Source: DATAMF01 sp964472565 (lineage in GTDB: Bacteria; Chloroflexota; Anaerolineae; Aggregatilineales; Aggregatilineaceae). From it: 38,731 nt of DNA. Positions 1 through 6,268 of the stretch are shown piece by piece. Every line of letters starts with the position of its first letter. Position 1 is the stretch's first letter. The translations under genes and the position numbers were made by a program. Location of the stretch: NCBI GenBank assembly GCA_964472565.1, contig CAYYNB010000043.1, positions 1 to 38,731 on the forward strand, given 5' to 3'. The notes below the pieces were generated by a model. The model had not been told where the DNA came from and searched no databases. It worked only from the letters and a program-made list of their open reading frames with translations.

Positions 1-69
1 TGTCTTTAAAGGGGGGGGCGGGGATGTGCCCAAGTCGCTATTCGTTGTAATCCAATAACTAATAGACGC

Positions 70-849
70 TCACGAACGACTGATCACCTTCCGCACCGCT
101 GCCACCGCGCCCGCCGGATAATCCGCCATCCGATCCCGGAACAGTTGCTCCGCCAGATCAAGCAGTCCCTGCGCCATCAGCAGCACATCCAGCCCCAGCA
201 GGCGGTCAATCTCCGTGCCGATCACTGGGTACGCGAACTCGACCCGCCGCAGCGGATCCAGGTTATCCAGTGACACACCCGCCGCCGCCGGAAAATGTTT
301 CCCGATCAGCCGCAGCAGCGCATACATCGACCACACGCCCACAAACGTCCGCCCGCTGATCTGTTCGCCGCGCCGATACCGCCCAACGCCGACCAGCACG
401 TTAGCGATAAACTGCCCAAACAGCGCTTGATCGCTCTGCGTCTCACTTGGCCCGCCTGCCGCCGCCTGGATGCGCGCGATCTCCGCCGCCAGATTCGCCC
501 GATCCAGCAGCACCGCGTACGCGTTCATTTTCGACGCCAGCAGTTCATCCCGGTCATACACCGCGAACTCGATCAGATGCCCGCTTTCATAAATCCCCTT
601 CACGCCGTGTTCCGTCTCGCGAAACCACAACACCAGTTTGTCCGCGTCCGGTGCCCATTCGGAATGGGTGCGAAACCATTCCTGCTGTCCCGCTTCCGTG
701 ACCACATAAAAATCATGATCCGACCATTCATCCGGCTGGTGAGCCGTCCGTGCCATCGACCCCAGCGCCAGCAGCCCGATCACGCGTGGATCGGCCTCCA
801 ACTGTTTCACCAGCGCGCTTGTATAAGCCTGATACTCGTTCGCCTTCAT
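70..849 (-). CDS. Nucleotidyltransferase-fold protein
   Basis: A 259-residue protein whose N-terminal third looks like a minimal nucleotidyltransferase domain. A Gly-Ser followed by Met-Ala-Arg (about residues 30-34) is followed by Ser-Asp-His-Asp-Phe, matching the GS...DxD pattern that binds nucleotide and metals in the aminoglycoside/lincosamide-type superfamily. The rest is helical with no recognised domain. I chose ATG 849 because GGAGG lies eight bases upstream and the start overlaps the kinase stop as ATGA; a GTG at 867 is in frame but has no advantage. The ATGA overlap makes it the second gene of a kinase-nucleotidyltransferase operon. Its substrate cannot be told from the sequence; antibiotic modification is only one possibility. 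Confidence 0.75.
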   Translation of the reverse strand: MKANEYQAYTSALVKQLEADPRVIGLLALGSMARTAHQPDEWSDHDFYVVTEAGQQEWFRTHSEWAPDADKLVLWFRETEHGVKGIYESGHLIEFAVYDRDELLASKMNAYAVLLDRANLAAEIARIQAAAGGPSETQSDQALFGQFIANVLVGVGRYRRGEQISGRTFVGVWSMYALLRLIGKHFPAAAGVSLDNLDPLRRVEFAYPVIGTEIDRLLGLDVLLMAQGLLDLAEQLFRDRMADYPAGAVAAVRKVISRS

Positions 850-1748
850 CGCCCAACCTCCACACACAGTTCGTCCAATGCTTGCTGGCTCAAAAACCCA
901 TCCGCCGCCCCGGTTGCCCCGATCTTATACGAGGCGAACACCACCGCCTGTTGCAGCGCCAGAACCGGATCAGGTATCTGGTTATAGCGATGCACGAAAC
1001 ACGCAAACAGTGCATCCCCCGCCCCAACCGTGTTAACAATCGGGCGCGTGTTCACCGCCGGAATCCGTTGCAGCGTGCCATCGACTCCCAACAGCGCGCC
1101 GTCCGCGCCCATCCCCACCACGACAATTTTCATCCCGAATCGGTTCCACAACCGCCGCCCCCACTCATCCGGCGCACACGGCAGCAGTTCATGGCTCATA
1201 AACAGAATATCCGCCTGGCGCATAAAATCCTGGTTATAATTATCGTTGAGATCGGCAATCGCATGCACATCGGTTGCAATCGGCACGCCGCGCCCCTTCA
1301 TCTGGTCCAGCATCGGGCGCGAAAAGTTGACATTGCACACCACCGCCAGCGTAACCTGCTCCGCCGCCGCATCGAACAACGCCGCCGGATATTCCCGCTC
1401 CTGAATATCCTTCAGATCGACGTTGATCATCCGCCGTCCGCTCGCCTCATACAGAATCACCGAGCGCGGTGTCTGTTCCAGTTCCGCCGCCACATACGCC
1501 CGCGAAATCCCGTCGAGGTGCAGCGTTTCCATCACATTCTGCCCCGCCTGATCCCGCCCGATCAGCGACAAAAACCGCACATCACTGCCCAGCACCGTCA
1601 GCGCTTTCGCCACGTTATACCCCACCCCCGACACCGTGCTGTTCACGCCAAAAAACGGGTAGCGCACCGGCGTATAGTGGATCGGGAACCCGTCGATTTG
1701 CAGTGTCGTTTCAATGTTGATCAGGCCGGATACCAGAATTTTTCCCAT
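846..1748 (-). CDS. PfkB-family carbohydrate kinase
   Basis: A 300-residue ribokinase-like kinase that would phosphorylate a sugar or nucleoside with ATP in the cytoplasm. Near the C-terminus it carries the PfkB signature Asn-Thr-Val-Gly-Ala-Gly-Asp-Ala-Leu-Phe, where the last Asp is the catalytic base and the glycines form the anion hole. The N-terminal strand and the Gly-Val-Gly-Tyr-Asn-Val-Ala segment fit the substrate-binding part of the fold. The first residue of signature 2 is Asn rather than the usual Asp. ATG 1748 is preceded by a GGGGGAG ribosome site, so the longer reading from 1763 is unlikely. The specific substrate (ribose, fructose, adenosine and so on) is not decided. It overlaps the following nucleotidyltransferase gene by four bases. 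Confidence 0.88.
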   Translation of the reverse strand: MGKILVSGLINIETTLQIDGFPIHYTPVRYPFFGVNSTVSGVGYNVAKALTVLGSDVRFLSLIGRDQAGQNVMETLHLDGISRAYVAAELEQTPRSVILYEASGRRMINVDLKDIQEREYPAALFDAAAEQVTLAVVCNVNFSRPMLDQMKGRGVPIATDVHAIADLNDNYNQDFMRQADILFMSHELLPCAPDEWGRRLWNRFGMKIVVVGMGADGALLGVDGTLQRIPAVNTRPIVNTVGAGDALFACFVHRYNQIPDPVLALQQAVVFASYKIGATGAADGFLSQQALDELCVEVGR

Positions 1749-1769
1749 ACGACTCCCCCACACACTGCC

Positions 1770-1778
1770 ATTATAGCA
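1770..1778 (-). promoter_or_regulatory. Extended -10 promoter of the kinase operon
   Basis: On the minus strand the sequence reads TGCTATAAT, a perfect TGn-extended -10 box, about 20 bases upstream of the kinase ATG. No good -35 hexamer is seen at the expected distance, which is common for extended -10 promoters. It predicts a leader of roughly 15 bases. Confidence 0.6.
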
Positions 1779-1867
1779 GTTTCTTAAACAAGTTTTTTGC
1801 TCCCTTTTTTCGTTTTTCCTGTATGATTGTGAATGTGGAGCTACAACTAATAAAAGGAAAAGGGTCT

Positions 1868-3391
1868 ATGAAATTCGCACGCTGCATCCTCGTTGGATTA
1901 TTTGTGTTCAGTGTGCTGGGCGGCCTCAGCGTATCCGCTCAGGACACAACTACCGTGACCTATGACGCGCCGGTTGAAGGCACCATTGATGCGACTGCCC
2001 CGACGCAAATCTGGCAGTTCCAGCCCGCGACGGCGGATCGGATCGCGATCCGTGTGGAGCGGCTGACCGGGAATCTGATTCCGACGGTGGATCTGTTGGA
2101 TGCCAACGGTTCCAGCCTCACCACCAGCTACGGCTCCGATTACACCGGCGCGGTAGCCGAAATCGCCAATTTCACCCTTCCCAGCGGCGGCAGTTATCAA
2201 ATCGCCGTCAGTCGTGACGGGGCCGAAAATGGAGCCACCACCGGCACCTACCGCCTGACCGTGACTCCGCTCGGTTTTGCCGCCGATCATCCCAGCATTA
2301 CCGAAATCGCCGGAACCCTCGCCCTCGACAGTTCCGTTACGGGTGAAATCACCGGCCCGATCTGGCAGCGCAGTTATACGCTGACCGTCGAAGAAGGTGA
2401 TCGGGTCAATCTGGTTGTTGAACGCATCGCGGGTACGATCTTCCCGGAACTTGAAATCACGGATGTGAACGGCAGTGTCGTCAGCAACGGTTACACCTAC
2501 GGCAGCCAGGATCATTCCTATATCGATTACGTCGAGTTCGCTTCGGCGGGTGACTACACCGTGACCGTGCGCCGCTACCGGGGCATCGACGGAGCCACCA
2601 GCGGCACATTCGAACTGTTCGCCAACCTGCTCGGTTCTGGCGAAAACGCGCCGCGTATCACCGGCCAGACGCCCGGCACCGTGACCGCCTATGACACCCC
2701 GGTTCAGGGGACAATCACCAATACCCAGTGGTACCAGCTTTGGCAGTTCACCACCCTGGCCGCCGACACCATCACCGTCACCGTCCAGCGCTCCCCCGCC
2801 GATACTGCCGAAACGCCCAACAACCTCATGCCCGAAGTCGCCTTGCTCGGTGCAGCGGGCCAGGAATTGCAGCGCGGTTATGTGACCGATACCGGCGATA
2901 AAGTATCGATTGAACGTTACGACATCGAAGCGCCCGGCACGTATACCATTCGCGTTGAGCGCACAGGCGGCAAATCCGGCGTGAGCACGGGCACCTATGA
3001 GTTAACCGTCGCCCTGGTTGGCGCGGGCGTGGGCAGCCCCACCCTGACCGACATGAGCGGCAATCTGACACTGGGCACACCCGTCACCGGCGAAATCTCG
3101 GCGGCGCGTTGGGCCGATACCTGGGTTTACACCGCGCAGGGCGGCGAAGTCGTCAACATCACCGCCACCCGCACCGGCGGCACGCTCGTCCCCTATATCG
3201 AAATCCAGGACGCCAACGGCCAGCCGATCCGCAGCGCCTACGCCGACTATAACACCTACGATTTCGCTCTCTTTGAAGGCATCACCCTCGATGTAGCGGG
3301 CGATTACCGCATCGTGGTGATGCGCGACGGCGGCCAAACCGGTTACACCAGCGGCACCTTCGAACTGAAGATCGAACAAGCGCCGCAGTAA
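1868..3391 (+). CDS. Secreted protein with four pre-peptidase-like repeats
   Basis: A 507-residue exported protein. The N-terminus is a classical signal peptide (Lys/Arg, a hydrophobic run, then Val-Ser-Ala before Gln-Asp). The mature part is four tandem repeats of about 115-125 residues, beginning near 'V.GTI', 'V.GEI', 'V.GTI' and 'V.GEI', each followed by a Trp-rich strand, 'L.P.V...D..G', and ending with a 'G..TGTY.L.V' or 'SGTFEL' strand. This is the pattern of bacterial pre-peptidase C-terminal (PPC) beta-sandwich domains. No protease or other catalytic domain is attached, so it is probably an extracellular binding or structural protein. ATG 1868 has an AAGGAAAAGGG ribosome site; the reading frame is open further upstream but lacks the signal-peptide start. 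A terminator-like hairpin follows. Confidence 0.8.
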   Translation: MKFARCILVGLFVFSVLGGLSVSAQDTTTVTYDAPVEGTIDATAPTQIWQFQPATADRIAIRVERLTGNLIPTVDLLDANGSSLTTSYGSDYTGAVAEIANFTLPSGGSYQIAVSRDGAENGATTGTYRLTVTPLGFAADHPSITEIAGTLALDSSVTGEITGPIWQRSYTLTVEEGDRVNLVVERIAGTIFPELEITDVNGSVVSNGYTYGSQDHSYIDYVEFASAGDYTVTVRRYRGIDGATSGTFELFANLLGSGENAPRITGQTPGTVTAYDTPVQGTITNTQWYQLWQFTTLAADTITVTVQRSPADTAETPNNLMPEVALLGAAGQELQRGYVTDTGDKVSIERYDIEAPGTYTIRVERTGGKSGVSTGTYELTVALVGAGVGSPTLTDMSGNLTLGTPVTGEISAARWADTWVYTAQGGEVVNITATRTGGTLVPYIEIQDANGQPIRSAYADYNTYDFALFEGITLDVAGDYRIVVMRDGGQTGYTSGTFELKIEQAPQ

Positions 3392-3404
3392 GTTTCCACT
3401 CCCA

Positions 3405-3440
3405 GGGGCAATGCCGGATGGATTGCCCCAATTTCTTCTT
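3405..3440 (+). terminator. Hairpin terminator with the GGGGCAAT palindrome
   Basis: GGGGCAAT at 3405-3412 pairs perfectly with ATTGCCCC at 3422-3429 around a nine-base loop, and a T-rich stretch follows. The position just after the secreted-protein gene fits a rho-independent terminator. Its stem has the same core as the dispersed palindromes at 12184, 19882, 32096 and 38713. Confidence 0.6.
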
Positions 3441-3455
3441 TATGCTGAACCGGGC

Positions 3456-3461
3456 TATACT
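3456..3461 (+). promoter_or_regulatory. Candidate -10 box for the Lys/Asp microprotein
   Basis: TATACT lies 37 bases upstream of the microprotein ATG and immediately after the hairpin terminator, so the small gene could have its own promoter. The hexamer at the -35 distance (TTCTTC) is weak. Confidence 0.35.
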
Positions 3462-3498
3462 GCTTGTTATCCGTCGCTTAGCCTTAGAAAGGGTGAAC

Positions 3499-3603
3499 AT
3501 GGGCAAAGACAAAGATCAGGACAAGGACAAAGGGAAAAAGAAGGACGAAAAGTCGGATAAGGGCAAAGACAAAAAGGACAAGAAAGATAAGAAGAAAAAG
3601 TAA
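3499..3603 (+). CDS. 34-residue Lys/Asp-rich microprotein
   Basis: A very short reading frame starting at ATG 3499 behind an AAAGGGTG ribosome site. After Met-Gly it is made almost only of Lys and Asp, with a little Gly, Glu, Gln and Ser, in KDKD- and KKDKKDK-like steps, and it ends with a run of Lys before TAA. There is no signal peptide or hydrophobic segment; it would be a strongly basic, disordered polypeptide, perhaps binding nucleic acid or polyphosphate, but that is a guess from composition. The frame is open 27 codons further upstream, but that part shows no start signal and overlaps the terminator. Placement between a terminator with a candidate promoter and the next gene suggests an independent gene. 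It could also be a fortuitous low-complexity frame. Confidence 0.5.
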   Translation: MGKDKDQDKDKGKKKDEKSDKGKDKKDKKDKKKK

Positions 3604-3706
3604 CGCCGTAAAACCGTGAACACCATCGTTTGTCTTAGATCACCGGGCCGTGCATCCAGCCCTATCGCCCGGCCCGGTTGTGCGTCCTATCAGATAGGAT
3701 GACCCA
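3604..3706 (+). other. Intergenic region with GC-rich inverted repeat
   Basis: This gap holds ACCGGGCC at 3642-3649 and its exact complement GGCCCGGT at 3671-3678, separated by 21 bases. No T-run follows, so it is a weak terminator candidate at best. The ribosome site of the next gene (ATAGGATGA) is at the right end. Confidence 0.4.
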
Positions 3707-5122
3707 ATGCTTAAACACAAGGTCTTAACAACCATAAAAAGCGGGCGTTCACGCCTCCTACCCTTGCTTCTGTTTCCGATTCTGGCGGCTGGCACACCTT
3801 CTCAACTCGCCGCACAATCCGCGCTGTTACAATCAGACAACTTTCACTATCTCGGCGCGTTCCGCCTGCCCGAAGGCGACCTGCGCCCCAATACCTTTGA
3901 ATACGGCGGCAACGCCATGACCTTTAACCCCGACGGTGATGCCACCGGCCCCACTGACGGCTTCCCCGGTTCGCTGTTCGTCACCGGCCATGATCGTATG
4001 CCGTATGGCGAACTGCCCGACGGCAGCCGCGTGGCCGAAATTACCATTCCCGCGCCTATCGCATCGGAGGCAGTCTCTGATCTCCCCCGCGCGGACTATC
4101 TACAGCCCCTGACCGATGTCGCGGCGGGCTACTTCACCGGGCTGGACGAACTCCCGCGCCTCGGCCTGTTATACCTGAACCGCCCGGAAACCGGGCCGCT
4201 GCTGCATCTCGCCTGGGGCCAGCACTTCCAGCCGGACCCGCCCGCGCCGTCGCATGCCTGGTTCAGCCCAAATCTTGCCACGCCCAACATGCAGGGAAGC
4301 TGGTTCATAGCGGATCAGAATCCCTACAGTGTAAACGGCTACCTGTTCGAGATTCCCGCCGGCTGGGCCGATCAGCACACTGCAGGCCGCTTCATCGCCA
4401 CCGGGCGCTACCGTGATGGCGGCTGGTCGGGCATGGGTCCGGCGTTGTTCGCCTACACCCCCTGGATCGATGACCAGGGCACGCCTGCACCCGACGGCAC
4501 CCACCTCGCGGCCACCGTGCTGCTGCGCTACGCCAGTTCGGAGACAGCGCCACCCACCGAACACACCCTGGCCGGATACCAGCACCCCGACGAATGGGAA
4601 GGCGGCGCATGGCTGACCACCAGTGATGGACGTTCGGCAGTCCTGTTGGTGGGCACCAAAGCCGTTGGCGAAAAATACTGGTATGGGTGGGTCAACCCCG
4701 CCGGACCGGAATACCCCTGCGTGGAAACGGAACTGCTCGGCCAGTTCGATCTGTGTTATCTGGCTGATGGCACACCTTGCCCGCCCGAAGATTTGTCAGG
4801 CTGCGCCGGGCACAACGACTATCGCGGCTGGTGGAGTTCCGCCTTTGCCGCCGAATTCATCCTGTACCATCCTGATGATCTCGCCCAGGTCGCGGCGGGT
4901 CATCTCGCGCCCGATCAGCCGCAGCCCTACGCCGCCTGGAGCATCGACGATCACCTGTTTCTGAATCCCGCTGGCGTCGAGCCGGATAATCTGGGAACCG
5001 GCGTGCAGCGCCGCAACCGGATCGGTGACGCCGCCTATGATCGCGCCAACCAACTGCTTTACGTGTTAGAATGGTTCGCGGACGGTGCCCAGCCCGTTGT
5101 GCATGTGTGGCACCTTGAGTGA
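3707..5122 (+). CDS. Large secreted protein of unknown function
   Basis: A 471-residue protein with an N-terminal signal sequence: basic residues to about 16, then a Leu/Pro-rich hydrophobic stretch, and a likely cleavage near Ala-Ala-Gln-Ser at 35-38. The mature region is rich in Trp, Tyr, Gly, Pro and Asp, with phrases such as 'YLGAFRLP', 'FEYGGNAM.FNPDG' and 'GSLFVTGHD' that suggest a beta-propeller-like fold comparing entries. I cannot assign a named family. Four Cys occur close together at about residues 343-366, which may form disulfides outside the cell. ATG 3707 is preceded by a GGATGA ribosome site. It lies between two other envelope-associated genes. Confidence 0.75.
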   Translation: MLKHKVLTTIKSGRSRLLPLLLFPILAAGTPSQLAAQSALLQSDNFHYLGAFRLPEGDLRPNTFEYGGNAMTFNPDGDATGPTDGFPGSLFVTGHDRMPYGELPDGSRVAEITIPAPIASEAVSDLPRADYLQPLTDVAAGYFTGLDELPRLGLLYLNRPETGPLLHLAWGQHFQPDPPAPSHAWFSPNLATPNMQGSWFIADQNPYSVNGYLFEIPAGWADQHTAGRFIATGRYRDGGWSGMGPALFAYTPWIDDQGTPAPDGTHLAATVLLRYASSETAPPTEHTLAGYQHPDEWEGGAWLTTSDGRSAVLLVGTKAVGEKYWYGWVNPAGPEYPCVETELLGQFDLCYLADGTPCPPEDLSGCAGHNDYRGWWSSAFAAEFILYHPDDLAQVAAGHLAPDQPQPYAAWSIDDHLFLNPAGVEPDNLGTGVQRRNRIGDAAYDRANQLLYVLEWFADGAQPVVHVWHLE

Positions 5123-5162
5123 TTAGTAACAATTTTTGCCCATGAATAGCCAGGAATTATTG

Positions 5163-6071
5163 ATGCATGTTTTCAACTTCACCGCCGGTGAAATGGCGCT
5201 GAATGCGCGCCATCAACTCTCCGATCAGCAGCGGGCGCGGCTGGAGCATGCCCGTAACCGCGAGCGCTTCCTCCAGCCGTTGATCCTGATCCCCATCATT
5301 CTTTTTTCCTGTTTCGGCTTCTATGCCGCTGACGAACCCATTGGTTTTTCTGATCCGACAGATGCGGTTTATCTCCTTTTCCCCGGCATCGCTTTGCTGC
5401 AAATTGTCCAGCAAACTTTGAAAGAATACCGCTTCCGCGCCGGACTGCGTGCTGGCCCCCAAGCGATTACGGGTGAGGTTTTTCGGAAACAGGAGGCGCA
5501 GATTATGCTCGCCAACCAACGCTTTTCCGTGACCGAACAGCAAGCATTCGCTTTTGAACAAGGTGCAGCCTACACCATCTATCTTCTGCCGCGCAGCAAA
5601 ACGATTCTGTCAGCGCATCATCATGCGCTGGAAAATCGCTATTTTGAGCGCGTCGATGCCCAAACCGAGCGTTTGTTACTGATGAAGGCCTTCAATTTCA
5701 CGCCGCAGGACCTTGCCGCCAACCAAACAGGGATGCTGACACCCTCTCAGATTCGAGAGCTAAAAAACCAGTATTCGCGCTGGTACCGACGCGGCCTGCT
5801 GGGTCCCATGCAGGCCCCTCACAAAGTCTGCGGGATGGCCGTTCTCGATCTTCACAAAGTTCAATACCACTCGCCCTGTGGGATTATCAACATCGACAGC
5901 GAGAGTTTCCCTGTCACCGCAAACCAGTTCAACATGCTCGAAAGCGGCCAGCGCTACTGCATCTACTATGATCATGCGCCCCTGCGCCATCGCGGGCTGT
6001 ACCGAGGTCGTCTGTTATCCAACCGCCACATTTTTTCCATTGAGCGCCTGGATCAAACAAAACACCGTTGA
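5163..6071 (+). CDS. Membrane protein with a duplicated unit
   Basis: A 302-residue protein not matched to a known family. It seems to be an internal duplication: 'FNFT' plus a helix (residues 4-35) recurs at 177-205 with the pattern FNFT..(D/E)(L/M)..N....L...Q...L, and each copy is followed by a beta-rich segment (about 104-153 and 224-287) with 'F.V(T)...Q...' and 'G..Y.IY' steps. Two hydrophobic segments at about 39-58 and 69-87 lie only in the first copy, so the protein is probably anchored with both soluble units on one side. The start at ATG 5163 is favoured by AGGA seven bases upstream; ATG 5142 and TTG 5136 are in frame but have no ribosome site. Confidence 0.7.
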   Translation: MHVFNFTAGEMALNARHQLSDQQRARLEHARNRERFLQPLILIPIILFSCFGFYAADEPIGFSDPTDAVYLLFPGIALLQIVQQTLKEYRFRAGLRAGPQAITGEVFRKQEAQIMLANQRFSVTEQQAFAFEQGAAYTIYLLPRSKTILSAHHHALENRYFERVDAQTERLLLMKAFNFTPQDLAANQTGMLTPSQIRELKNQYSRWYRRGLLGPMQAPHKVCGMAVLDLHKVQYHSPCGIINIDSESFPVTANQFNMLESGQRYCIYYDHAPLRHRGLYRGRLLSNRHIFSIERLDQTKHR

Positions 6072-6268
6072 CTTCCCACCCCGAACACGGTATTTTTATC
6101 CCGCTGGTGACACCCGTCATCACGTGATGTGTCTTTGTACACTGACTCGAATCCGAGGGACACGGCAAAATTAGCAAGGTTTTGTCCCACACGAAGTGAT
6201 TTTCATGTCCACAGCGACATAGTTTTTTGAGAGCGGAGTCGTTATCCGCAGCAAGAGGAGATATTTGA
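6072..6268 (+). other. Intergenic region upstream of ppdK
   Basis: About 200 bases without a gene. It contains a perfect 12-base palindrome CATCACGTGATG at 6118-6129 that could be a regulator site, a short stem ATGTC/GACAT at 6205-6220 followed by six T (a weak terminator), and an AGGAG ribosome site at its end for ppdK. I could not identify a convincing promoter. Confidence 0.4.

Noticed and set aside
1..69. Eight-G run near the left edge as part of a terminator or G-quadruplex
   Set aside because: No matching C-rich arm or T-run follows the nucleotidyltransferase gene, and only two short G tracts are present.
750..1787. Long plus-strand frames over the kinase and nucleotidyltransferase genes
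   Set aside because: Arg/His/Pro-rich translations without motif or ribosome site; the minus-strand genes carry recognisable domains.
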